The translations under genes were made by a program, and so were the position numbers. The notes under the pieces are model-generated. The model was not told the origin of the DNA. It saw only the letters and a program-made list of their open reading frames with translations, and ran no database searches. Shown here one piece after another: positions 48,305-55,043 of a DNA stretch of 55,043 bases. Within the stretch, counting starts at the first letter, position 1; the number at the start of each line of letters is the position of its first letter. The stretch is from Claveliimonas sp034178805 (GTDB taxonomy: Bacteria; Bacillota; Clostridia; Lachnospirales; Lachnospiraceae). Where the stretch lies: contig NZ_JBNPMZ010000019.1 of NCBI RefSeq assembly GCF_050314255.1, positions 1-55,043 of the forward strand, read 5' to 3'.

Positions 48305-49159
48305 TTAACGGGTTATCAGCACCGTCTGGTATCCATCCCTCTTTAGCCTGCGCTCCATCTCTACTGCATTACCCAACGTATCAAAATCCCCCACTCCAAC
48401 CCGGATGAACTCTCCCGAATCATTCAGATAAGCCGGGAAATCCTGCTCCAGAAGTTCATCCCGCAGGCGGATTGCGTAATTACGGTTCCGAAATGCTCCC
48501 ACCTGAACCCGATACATCTGACGTGGCTGCGTCCGGCCGGACATACCGGCACCATTTCTCATAGCCATACCATTAGTCATACCGTTACTAATACTATTAG
48601 CCATGCCCGGATCCCGGATAACCCCTTCCCGTTCCAATGTATCCAGAATTCCAAAAGCAATAGCCTGCGCAATGGCCTCAAAATTAGCATCAAACAGTTC
48701 ATTATCGGAGTCCGAATTGATAAACCCGGCTTCTATGAGAACCGCCGGCATCTGTGTACGCTTAAGCACTACCAGATTCGGACGGGCTTTCACTCCCAGA
48801 TTTACAAACCCAACTGCCTCCAGCTGTTCGTTCACCGCCTGGGCAATCTGATATTTCAGCCCTGAAAGGTCATAGACCAGAGATTCTACCCCTTCCGCTT
48901 CATTATCCTCCGGGAATGAATTCCGATGAATAGAAATAAAAAGATCCACTCCTGCATTATTCGCTTCCATCGCCTTCTGATACGGCGTCTCATATACATC
49001 CGTCGTCCTGGTATACTCCACATCAATATCATTATTCTGCAGTATCTCTCCCACTGCCAGTGCAAGTCGAAGAGCGTCATCCTTCTCCTGACGTCCGTCA
49101 TACACTGCCCCTGGATCCTTTCCCCCGTGTCCGGCATCTACCATAATAGAATAAGGCAT
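48305..49159 (-). CDS. N-acetylmuramoyl-L-alanine amidase with SPOR domain
   Basis: This 284-residue Amidase_3 enzyme cuts the amide bond between MurNAc and L-Ala. Zinc ligands appear in VDAGHGGKDPGAV (His10) and DLFISIHRNSFP; the catalytic Glu is in AVLIEAGFI. The catalytic domain spans ~1-185. A Met/Asn/Gly-rich linker (~190-212) follows, then a SPOR peptidoglycan-binding repeat (MYRVQVGAFRNRNYAIRL) to the end. There is no signal peptide, as in CwlC of B. subtilis, a mother-cell lysis enzyme of late sporulation. GTAAGAGGATATTTTT precedes the ATG and is sequestered in a 15-bp hairpin (49167-49206). Confidence 0.92.
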   Translation of the reverse strand: MPYSIMVDAGHGGKDPGAVYDGRQEKDDALRLALAVGEILQNNDIDVEYTRTTDVYETPYQKAMEANNAGVDLFISIHRNSFPEDNEAEGVESLVYDLSGLKYQIAQAVNEQLEAVGFVNLGVKARPNLVVLKRTQMPAVLIEAGFINSDSDNELFDANFEAIAQAIAFGILDTLEREGVIRDPGMANSISNGMTNGMAMRNGAGMSGRTQPRQMYRVQVGAFRNRNYAIRLRDELLEQDFPAYLNDSGEFIRVGVGDFDTLGNAVEMERRLKRDGYQTVLITR

Positions 49160-49166
49160 AAAAATA

Positions 49167-49206
49167 TCCTCTTACACACTCTTCATTATCAGAGTATGCA
49201 AGAGGA
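49167..49206 (-). promoter_or_regulatory. Hairpin sequestering the amidase ribosome-binding site
   Basis: On the minus strand TCCTCTTGCATACTC and GAGTGTGTAAGAGGA pair over 15 bp (two G-U wobbles) around a 10-nt loop. The 3' arm ends with the AAGAGGA Shine-Dalgarno, which is 7 nt from the ATG. There is no T-tract, so it is not a terminator. Translation should be low unless the stem is opened or a shorter transcript starts inside it. Confidence 0.7.
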
Positions 49207-49298
49207 TCTCTATTCGTGTCACGACTTATTGGGAGCAACCGGTGTAAGTTTAACGCATTAATTCACAGCGCAATTGACACTTACAAACAACATTTTTG

Positions 49299-49976
49299 TT
49301 ACCTCTCTTCGAAACAGGGACACGTTCTAACCTCATCCAGAATCTCTTTTAGATTTTCTATGATCCTATCAGCTGCATCAATATTCTGTTCTCCCGATGT
49401 CGCATTCCTATAACCAAAGCAGAACACGCCTGCATTCTTTGCTGCAGTTACACCTGCACAGGAATCCTCAATCGCCACGGCATTTTCTGCCGAAAATCCC
49501 GAAAGTTCAAGCACCTTGAGATACGCATCCGGCGCCGGTTTTTTTGCCTTAATCTCATCTCCGGACACTGTATAATCAAACGCCTCATCCACTCCCACCA
49601 GCCGAAGGGCATCATCCACCAGAACTCTGGTAGATGATGATGCCAGCCCGATCTTAACACCATGCGCCTTCGCCCATGCAAGAACCTCTTTTAATCCATC
49701 CGACGGCGGGATATGATTTTCTTCAATCTGTTTTGCCACCAGACGGTACTGCTCCTTTTCCAGGGCATATGGTTCGCCTTCTATACCGCAAAGCTCAATG
49801 ATTTTTCTCCAGAATCCACTGGAGGATTTTCCCACCGGATCCGGAAAAGTATCATCCGGCACAATACCAAATTCCCGAAACATCATCTGCCGGGCATTTT
49901 CGTGAAGTGGCTCACTGTCCAGGATCACTCCGTCCATGTCAAAAATAATTATTTTTAAATCTTTTTTATCCATCAT
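49299..49976 (-). CDS. HAD-superfamily phosphatase / beta-phosphoglucomutase-like protein
   Basis: This 225-residue HAD subfamily I enzyme has IIIFDMDGVILDSEPLHE (motif I DxD), IGLASSSTRVLVDD (motif II), KAKKPAPDAYLKVLEL (motif III Lys) and VAIEDSCAGVTAAKNAG (motif IV). It has a four-helix cap typical of beta-phosphoglucomutase or small-sugar phosphatases. The start at 49976 is next to the aldolase stop (4-bp gap) with no clear ribosome site, so coupling is likely. It is the last gene of the SorC-controlled carbohydrate operon and probably acts on a sugar phosphate of that pathway. Confidence 0.88.
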   Translation of the reverse strand: MMDKKDLKIIIFDMDGVILDSEPLHENARQMMFREFGIVPDDTFPDPVGKSSSGFWRKIIELCGIEGEPYALEKEQYRLVAKQIEENHIPPSDGLKEVLAWAKAHGVKIGLASSSTRVLVDDALRLVGVDEAFDYTVSGDEIKAKKPAPDAYLKVLELSGFSAENAVAIEDSCAGVTAAKNAGVFCFGYRNATSGEQNIDAADRIIENLKEILDEVRTCPCFEER

Positions 49977-49980
49977 TTTT

Positions 49981-50637
49981 CTATTTTTTCTGTCCGTATT
50001 TGTGCAGGAAAAAGTCATGGAAGAAATCAATGTCCTCCTGGGATATCTCTACCGCACCGCCAATGCTCTGACAATTTATATATACCATAGCCGTTTTCTC
50101 CAGCACCTGAGATCCTGTGTACGCCTCTTTCAAAGTACGTCCTACCGTTATTGCTCCATGATTTGCAATCAAAGCACCCATTCTTCCCTTCAGCGCATCT
50201 ACTACCGACTCTGCCATCTCTTTTGTTCCCGGCATGGTATAAGCTGCCACTTTTACATCTCCGCCAAGGATCTGCACCTGATCATCACAGATTGGTGGAA
50301 TCGGTTTTCTTGCTGCCGCCACCGTCAGTGCATAAGTGGAATGCGTATGCATAATTCCATTTACTTCCGGTCTGTCTTTATAAACAGCCGCATGCACAAC
50401 TGCCTCAATGGATGGTTTTAAGCTTCCCTCATACTCCAGAGTATTCATATTTACAATTACCATCTGCTCTGCATACAGGCGTTCATAATCCATACCGGAC
50501 GGAGTAATAACCATATAGTCCTCATCAATACGGGCGGAAATATTGCCCCATGTTCCCGCTACCAGTCCACTGTTATACATGGATTTTGCTGTACTGCACA
50601 CTTCAATCTGCATTAATTTTGCTTTTTCTCTGTTCAT
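49981..50637 (-). CDS. Class II aldolase (L-fuculose-phosphate aldolase/AraD family)
   Basis: This 218-residue zinc enzyme has GLVAGTWGNISARID, a phosphate-binding ITPSGMDYERL, then MHTHSTYALTVA (zinc His pair) and LIANHGAITVG (third His). The Glu acting as base is in PSIEAVVHAAVYK. It would cleave a 1-phosphoketose or epimerise a pentulose phosphate; FucA-type cleavage giving DHAP and an aldehyde is more likely than epimerisation by neighbours. AAGAAGGAGACGGAA precedes the ATG. It lies 34 bp after the dehydrogenase gene. Confidence 0.9.
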   Translation of the reverse strand: MNREKAKLMQIEVCSTAKSMYNSGLVAGTWGNISARIDEDYMVITPSGMDYERLYAEQMVIVNMNTLEYEGSLKPSIEAVVHAAVYKDRPEVNGIMHTHSTYALTVAAARKPIPPICDDQVQILGGDVKVAAYTMPGTKEMAESVVDALKGRMGALIANHGAITVGRTLKEAYTGSQVLEKTAMVYINCQSIGGAVEISQEDIDFFHDFFLHKYGQKK

Positions 50638-50671
50638 TTCCGTCTCCTTCTTTTTCTTTTCCGATTGTCAT

Positions 50672-51709
50672 TTAGTATTTGTATTGATATAACAAATGCT
50701 CTCCATTCAGGAATCTTCTTACATCCGCAACGATCTGTCTGGTATGGTTTACAAGCACATCGTCGGTTGCCCCGGCAATATGTGGCGTGATTACCACATT
50801 ATCAAGCTCTGTCACATATGGGTGATTGCTTGCCAGCGGCTCACTTGCATATACGTCAAATGCCGCTCCGGCAATTCTTCTTTCTCTCAGTGCATCGATA
50901 AGTGCTTCCTCATCCAGAATCGCCCCCCTGGATGCATTAATAAAATACGCCGTCGGTTTCATGTAAGAAATCATTTCTCTGCTGATACAACCCTTTGTCT
51001 CATCCGTAATCTTCATATGGCAGGTAATAAAATCAGACTCCTGCATAACCTGTTTCAGAGTCCGGGCTTTCCGCACGCCAAACTCTTCCACATCAATCTC
51101 ACCCACAAACGGATCGTAAATTAAAAGTTCCATTCCGATCGCACGTGCAATCTTTCCAACCCTTCTTCCGATACTTCCGTATCCCACAATACCAAGCGTC
51201 TTACCGTGGAGCTGAGTCCCCTTGAATACCATATACGGCGAATCCATATCCATATCCCAAATCATATCCACCTTCAGACCATCCTTGGTCACTTTCTTAG
51301 CATCGGGATTTCCTGTAAATTTGCCTGCTTTCAGTGCTCCGTGGGCCATCGGAATTCTTCTTGCAATAGAAAGCATTAAACCAATCGTCATCTCTGCTGT
51401 CGAGTCGGAATTTCTGCCAGGTGTATAAAGAACCGGAATTCCTCTTTCTTTTGCCGCTGCCATGTCCACATTCACCGGTGTTGCTCTGGTACACGCAATT
51501 AATTTCAGGTTCGGAGCTCCTTCTATAACCTTTCTGGTGATATCATCATAACTGGTAATAATCATGTCTGCATCCCTGGTCTTCTCAACCAGCTCTTCCT
51601 CCGACATTTTCGGAAGTCCCAGCGCCCATCCGTCTTTTACCACTTCACCCATCTCATACAATGGTTTCAGTTCTTCTTCGTTGTACTCCGCAGTAAAGAA
51701 AATCTTCAT
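50672..51709 (-). CDS. D-isomer-specific 2-hydroxyacid dehydrogenase
   Basis: This 345-residue NAD(H)-dependent oxidoreductase has the Rossmann GIVGYGSIGRRVGKIA (residues ~180-195). The catalytic Arg is in FINASRGAILDEEAL, the Glu lies further on, and the His is in VVITPHIAG. A YTPGRNSDSTAEMTIG motif precedes. The insertion KVDMIWDMDMDSPYMVFKG around residue 150 is longer than in most family members. The substrate could be a sugar acid or a C2-C4 aldehyde/acid from the aldolase step. The start codon shares a base with the kinase stop (TAATG), so translation is coupled; GGAGGATGAATA lies upstream. Confidence 0.9.
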   Translation of the reverse strand: MKIFFTAEYNEEELKPLYEMGEVVKDGWALGLPKMSEEELVEKTRDADMIITSYDDITRKVIEGAPNLKLIACTRATPVNVDMAAAKERGIPVLYTPGRNSDSTAEMTIGLMLSIARRIPMAHGALKAGKFTGNPDAKKVTKDGLKVDMIWDMDMDSPYMVFKGTQLHGKTLGIVGYGSIGRRVGKIARAIGMELLIYDPFVGEIDVEEFGVRKARTLKQVMQESDFITCHMKITDETKGCISREMISYMKPTAYFINASRGAILDEEALIDALRERRIAGAAFDVYASEPLASNHPYVTELDNVVITPHIAGATDDVLVNHTRQIVADVRRFLNGEHLLYQYKY

Positions 51710-53244
51710 TATTCATCCTCCTCTCCAATTGCACGGATTTTCTTGTTCATCTGATGTCTGTAATCCCATATTTCCTGATTATGGATTCTGACTCTTTTAT
51801 ATAATTCATAAATAAGATCATACTTCTTTGTATTCGTAAGATTCGGTTCGTATACCTGCCGGAAGGTGCATGCCTTTTCCACCGCTTCATCATAATTCTT
51901 ATAAAGCCCCTGAGCCACGCCCACCATCAGCGCAACACCTTTCGCTCCCAATTCCTTACCGGCTGGAATCATCACTTTCATTCCCACTACATCGGCAATC
52001 ATCTGGGCCCATACCGGGCTTTTCGCCCCTCCTCCGGCCAGGAAAATGGTTCCGCTTTTGTCCACATTCATCAGACAGTCCCTTATTGAAAGGCTGATTC
52101 CCTCATACACAGCCCGAATCATCTGTTCTCTTGTAGTCACCTGACTGATTCCAAAAAAGCTCGCCCTGGCATAGGGGTGATAAAACGGTGCTCTCTCTCC
52201 GGCAACACTGATATACGGATGATAAACAACTCCACCGCATCCCACCGGTACGCTGTCTACAATCCTGTCAATTTCGTTAAAATCTCTGGTAGTTGCAATA
52301 TTTTCCAGCATCCAGTCAATATTAGGCGTTCCATTCAATGTAGGCTGCAGCTCCACATACAGATCTCCCAGCGGATGTTTTTCGTAACGGGAATTCTCTG
52401 CTCCGAAAGCACAGTCTTCTTTTTTCATCACAATTTCACTGGCGCAGGTTGTGCCCAGGATCACACACACATCCTTTTCATGGATAGCTCCAAGCCCCAC
52501 CGCTGTTGCCGAAGTATCCAGCGCCCCCGCAATCACCGGAAGCCCTCGCCTGAGCCCCACTTCATCTGCAAAGGAATCAAGAATTGTCCCTACCACTTCA
52601 TCAGACCGGACCGGATTCGGCAAATAGCTTCTGTACTCTGCAATCCCCATGGCCTCCATCAGATTCTCCGCTATCTTCCCACTGTGTACATCAATAAGCG
52701 ATGTGAGACTGTCTGTAATTTCTGTCTTGATTTCTCCTGTCATCTTATATCTTATCCAGTCTTTGCAGAAAATAAGTTTACTCGCTTTATCCAGCGTTTC
52801 CTTCCTGTTTTCCTTCATCCACTTCAGAAGCATCATCTGATTTCCCAGAAGCGGAGGTGTTCCTGTAGTTGTATGATAGAGACGTCCAATCTCCGGATGA
52901 TCGTTGGTAATCTCTCCCACTTCATTCACTGCTCTTCCATCACACCAGAGAATTGCATTCTGTACCGGGTTCCCTTCATCATCAATTAGCCAGCATCCTT
53001 CTCCCTGACCGGTTACCCCAACACCAATAATATCATCCTTCCGGGCGACACCGGATTCAGCTACCGTTTTTACACAGTACTTCACTTTTTCCCAGACAGT
53101 GAGCATATCCTGCTCTACCTGATTTCCCGCGCCATTCAGTGTTTTGCTCTCCTGACTGGCAACACCGGCTTCCTGGCCGAATTCATCAAAGAGCACCGCC
53201 TTTACATTCGATGTCCCTACATCAATCCCAAGAATGTACTTCAT
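51709..53244 (-). CDS. FGGY-family carbohydrate kinase (L-xylulose/erythritol kinase-like)
   Basis: This 511-residue kinase has GIDVGTSNVKAVLFDEFG at the start, WCDGRAVNEVG, GALDTSATAVGLGA, the ADP-binding LAGGGAKSPVWAQMIADV and AKGVALMVGVAQG. It phosphorylates a sugar or polyol. The GVGVTGQGEGCWLIDDEG stretch resembles LyxK (L-xylulose kinase) and erythritol kinase more than xylulokinase or glycerol kinase. LsrK-like specificity for AI-2 was considered and not favoured. ATAGGAGGCGTAGT precedes the ATG, 10 bp after the SorC regulator. It is followed by dehydrogenase and aldolase. Confidence 0.9.
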   Translation of the reverse strand: MKYILGIDVGTSNVKAVLFDEFGQEAGVASQESKTLNGAGNQVEQDMLTVWEKVKYCVKTVAESGVARKDDIIGVGVTGQGEGCWLIDDEGNPVQNAILWCDGRAVNEVGEITNDHPEIGRLYHTTTGTPPLLGNQMMLLKWMKENRKETLDKASKLIFCKDWIRYKMTGEIKTEITDSLTSLIDVHSGKIAENLMEAMGIAEYRSYLPNPVRSDEVVGTILDSFADEVGLRRGLPVIAGALDTSATAVGLGAIHEKDVCVILGTTCASEIVMKKEDCAFGAENSRYEKHPLGDLYVELQPTLNGTPNIDWMLENIATTRDFNEIDRIVDSVPVGCGGVVYHPYISVAGERAPFYHPYARASFFGISQVTTREQMIRAVYEGISLSIRDCLMNVDKSGTIFLAGGGAKSPVWAQMIADVVGMKVMIPAGKELGAKGVALMVGVAQGLYKNYDEAVEKACTFRQVYEPNLTNTKKYDLIYELYKRVRIHNQEIWDYRHQMNKKIRAIGEEDE

Positions 53245-53254
53245 ACTACGCCTC

Positions 53255-54184
53255 CTATACTTCCATCACTTGCCGCGCCGTAGTCTCATCTATAATCAAT
53301 CTGTCAATACAACCCGAACAGAGCACTGCCCGAATCGCTTCTACCTTTTCCTCTCCACACGCCACAAGCACCGTATTTGCTATATTTTTCAGACATTCCA
53401 TATCCGCATTCAGCAGACGGTCTGTCAAAGGACACTCATCATAACTTCCATCGAGCCGAACCGGATTCATAGCAATATCTCCCACAAATCCCTGTTCTCT
53501 CAGTATCCGTATGTCATCGGGAGTAATGTGTCCTCTGGTACACATGGTCGACTTTTCCGTCAGCTCTCCCACTCCGAGAACTGCTATATTACACTTCTTC
53601 ATCAGTTCGTACGAAGCCTTAATACTGCGTTCCTTCAGAAGCCACTTCTTCGTCTCCGCATGCTCCACTACGACCGGAGCGTATAACATATAACTGGGAC
53701 AATCCAGTCTGTCTGCCAACCCGCGGGCAATCTCATCAGATTTTTCCACAGGACGCTCAATATTCTGAGCTCCCATCAACTGTACAACCCGGCACTCACT
53801 GCGGCGCTTAAACGTCATCTGATCCACCACTTCCGCCAGAGTCCTTCCCCAGGACACTCCAATGATATCTCCCTGCTGAATAGTCTCATCCAGATACTGC
53901 GCTGCCACATTCGCCACTTTATATATAGCCGTATCTTTCTCGCCATAATCAGTTGCCACAATTGCTTCTTTCAGACCAAATCTTTCTTCTATTTTTCCTT
54001 CCAGTTCAATATTATCCCTTTCATATCCATGAATATTAATCGTGACAACATCCAAATCTACCAGTGAATTAATAATCTGATTCACTTTCTGTCTCGTAAA
54101 CGATAGTCTTTTTGCGATTTCATCCTGGGTCATCCCAAGAGTATAATACCAATATGCTATTTTTATATTCAGATTTCTTTTCAT
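53255..54184 (-). CDS. SorC/DeoR-family sugar-binding transcriptional regulator
   Basis: This 309-residue regulator has an N-terminal HTH (MTQDEIAKRLSFTRQKVNQII, residues ~18-38) and a SorC effector domain (~60-309). The latter has GVSWGRTLAEVVDQM, a typical phosphosugar-binding loop, and GDIAMNPVRLDG. It most likely represses the operon until the phosphorylated substrate binds. GAGGGTAGTTGA precedes the ATG. A promoter with two tandem ATTACA-N2-TGTAAT operators just downstream of its -10 suggests autorepression. The first downstream gene is the FGGY kinase, 10 bp away. Confidence 0.92.
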   Translation of the reverse strand: MKRNLNIKIAYWYYTLGMTQDEIAKRLSFTRQKVNQIINSLVDLDVVTINIHGYERDNIELEGKIEERFGLKEAIVATDYGEKDTAIYKVANVAAQYLDETIQQGDIIGVSWGRTLAEVVDQMTFKRRSECRVVQLMGAQNIERPVEKSDEIARGLADRLDCPSYMLYAPVVVEHAETKKWLLKERSIKASYELMKKCNIAVLGVGELTEKSTMCTRGHITPDDIRILREQGFVGDIAMNPVRLDGSYDECPLTDRLLNADMECLKNIANTVLVACGEEKVEAIRAVLCSGCIDRLIIDETTARQVMEV

Positions 54185-54198
54185 TCAACTACCCTCAT

Positions 54199-54231
54199 AT
54201 TACAAATGTAATACGATATTACATTTGTAAT
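54199..54231. promoter_or_regulatory. Two tandem ATTACA-N2-TGTAAT operators
   Basis: ATTACAAATGTAAT (54199-54212) and ATTACATTTGTAAT (54218-54231) are perfect 6-bp palindromes with centres 19 bp apart, nearly two helical turns. They lie between the promoter -10 (54235-54240) and the SorC gene start. They are the likely binding sites of the regulator encoded directly downstream. Confidence 0.75.
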
Positions 54232-54234
54232 CTT

Positions 54235-54262
54235 AGTATATCATTTTCACCCTATTTGTCAA
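54235..54262 (-). promoter_or_regulatory. Promoter of the SorC carbohydrate operon
   Basis: On the minus strand TTGACA (54257-54262), a 16-nt spacer and TATACT (54235-54240) are present. Tandem operators lie immediately downstream. Confidence 0.8.
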
Positions 54263-54285
54263 TACTATTTTCAGACCCCACTTAC

Positions 54286-54308
54286 TAAAAAAGGTCCACC
54301 GGACCTTT
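54286..54308 (-). terminator. Second, smaller terminator upstream of the SorC promoter
   Basis: AAAGGTCC and GGACCTTT form an 8-bp perfect stem with an ACC loop. On the minus strand TTTTAG follows. It is 19 bp past the dhaL terminator and reinforces it. Confidence 0.55.
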
Positions 54309-54326
54309 AGCCGCATGCACAATAAC

Positions 54327-54364
54327 AGAAAAAGCAAGGGACAAGGCATACCTGTCCCCTGCTT
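54327..54364 (-). terminator. Terminator of the DhaL gene
   Basis: On the minus strand AAGCAGGGGACAGG and CCTTGTCCCTTGCTT form a ~14-bp stem around TATG, then TTTTTC. It is ~10 bp past the stop codon. Confidence 0.8.
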
Positions 54365-54374
54365 CTCTTTTTTA

Positions 54375-55013
54375 TTACAATAATTCAATAATTCCATCAG
54401 CCATTGCTGTCAGAATAATACAGCATGATGTTGCTCCTGCATCCAGAACTCCTCTGGAACGCTCGCCCAGACGACTGGAACGGCCAAACTTAGCCACCAT
54501 ATCTTTTGTAGAATCACGTCCTGCTGCTGCAGCTGCCTTCATTTCCTCCAATGCTTCTTTGTAGTCTTTTCCGGACTCTGCCGCTGCTTTCAGCACATCA
54601 ACTGCAGGTGACAGGGTATCAACCAATGTTTTATCTCCAACCTGCGCCTCAACGATATCCTGAAGCTCTTTCAATCCATTTTCCAGCATTGCCGCAAGTT
54701 CTGCCACACCAATCTCCTCTGCATCTTCTCCGGCTTCTGCCATTCCCATCAGAATATTTCCGTAAATCGGTCCCATAGATCCACCGATTTCATTGAACAG
54801 GATAGTTCCCAGATCGTCCAGGCCTTCTGTAAAAGTGAAATCTTCATCTTTGAATCTTTCCTCAAACAGGCTGAAACCTTTATTCATGTTCATGCCATGG
54901 TCTCCATCTCCGATGAGTCCGTCTACTTCTCCAAGATACGCTTTATTATCCTGAATTCCCTTTACCATTTTTAACAGAACAGACTTGCCGTCTGCATTTT
55001 TAAATGTTCCCAT
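54375..55013 (-). CDS. dhaL: Dihydroxyacetone kinase ADP-binding subunit DhaL
   Basis: DhaL is the ADP-carrying subunit of the PTS-dependent or ATP-dependent dihydroxyacetone kinase. The 212-residue all-helical protein has VDGLIGDGDHGMNMNKG, where Asp residues bind Mg2+, and a C-terminal RSSRLGERSRGVLDAGATSCC. GGSMGPIYGN is also typical. TCAGGAGGAAAAGAAAAT precedes the ATG. DhaK should lie just upstream, outside the window. Its position before the SorC operon fits a pathway that yields a C3 ketone or its phosphate, though the terminator between them means separate transcripts. Confidence 0.92.
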   Translation of the reverse strand: MGTFKNADGKSVLLKMVKGIQDNKAYLGEVDGLIGDGDHGMNMNKGFSLFEERFKDEDFTFTEGLDDLGTILFNEIGGSMGPIYGNILMGMAEAGEDAEEIGVAELAAMLENGLKELQDIVEAQVGDKTLVDTLSPAVDVLKAAAESGKDYKEALEEMKAAAAAGRDSTKDMVAKFGRSSRLGERSRGVLDAGATSCCIILTAMADGIIELL

Positions 55014-55043
55014 ATTTTCTTTTCCTCCTGATGATTCTGATCA

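Noticed and set aside
51709..54184. AI-2 processing (LsrK/LsrR) for the FGGY kinase and SorC regulator
   Set aside because: No LsrB/LsrA/LsrF/LsrG homolog is visible and the kinase motifs resemble LyxK or erythritol kinase more closely.

Overview
The window reads as a chromosomal segment of an anaerobic, low-to-mid GC Bacillota, most likely a gut Lachnospiraceae relative of Blautia, Dorea, Mediterraneibacter or Coprococcus. The evidence is FabK instead of FabI, FabT control of fatty-acid synthesis, a fused AccD-AccA, a two-gene SufC/SufBD-like Fe-S system, type III glutamine synthetase, an L-serine dehydratase of SdaAA/SdaAB type, a T-box leader, strong AGGAGG ribosome sites and the rapZ-whiA-crh order. 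Genus and species cannot be fixed from this sequence alone. Most genes are on the minus strand.

Layout. 1-2.3 kb: a cut-off unknown gene, a 350-bp spacer with palindromes, and an AlbA/Schlafen-type regulator broken by a frameshift. 2.5-6.9 kb: a GMP synthase whose amidotransferase half is degenerate, a CofE-like glutamate ligase, a CPBP membrane protease and a DUF5714 protein. 7.1-8.5 kb: a membrane protein and a sirtuin. 8.5-19.4 kb: the complete fatty-acid operon fabH-acpP-fabK-fabD-fabG-fabF-accB-fabZ-accC-accDA-NMO, followed by fabT on its own promoter. FabT boxes flank the fabH promoter, and a palindromic repeat sits between accB and fabZ. 19.5-21.4 kb: sdaAB-sdaAA and a tRNA-Leu. 21.4-24.6 kb: a secreted nuclease lipoprotein, a small uncharacterised protein, a mutarotase, a lone holin-like protein and an unknown ORF. 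24.6-28.5 kb: yfcE, smsC/smsB, a YjdF-like membrane protein, a barnase lipoprotein and barstar in one apparent transcript. 28.6-31.2 kb: a nitroreductase and a Trp T-box with a trpB2-type gene.

31.2-33.1 kb: tRNA-Leu, an orphan PBECR2 nuclease and a six-tRNA operon (Pro-Gly-Arg-His-Gln-Lys). 33.1-37.7 kb: a phosphodiesterase, rdgB, a THUMP methyltransferase, an Asn-rich repeat protein, a zinc-ribbon membrane protein and a HAAS/DUF1700-like protein. 37.8-41.2 kb: glnN behind an apparent attenuator, class II fructose-bisphosphate aldolase and tRNA-Glu. 41.3-46.8 kb: an NSS transporter, a lipid kinase, and murB-rapZ-whiA-crh, where Crh lacks the phosphorylatable His15. 46.9-50.0 kb: a CorC/HlyC-type protein and an amidase whose ribosome site lies in a long hairpin. 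50-55 kb: a SorC-controlled carbohydrate locus (dhaL, regulator, FGGY kinase, 2-hydroxyacid dehydrogenase, class II aldolase, HAD phosphatase).

The window is mostly core metabolism. The least ordinary parts are the amidotransferase-less GuaA with its CofE-like neighbour, the SMS/barnase operon, the leader RNAs (Trp T-box, glnN attenuator, amidase SD hairpin) and the short repeats. No CRISPR array, complete transposon or prophage was seen.
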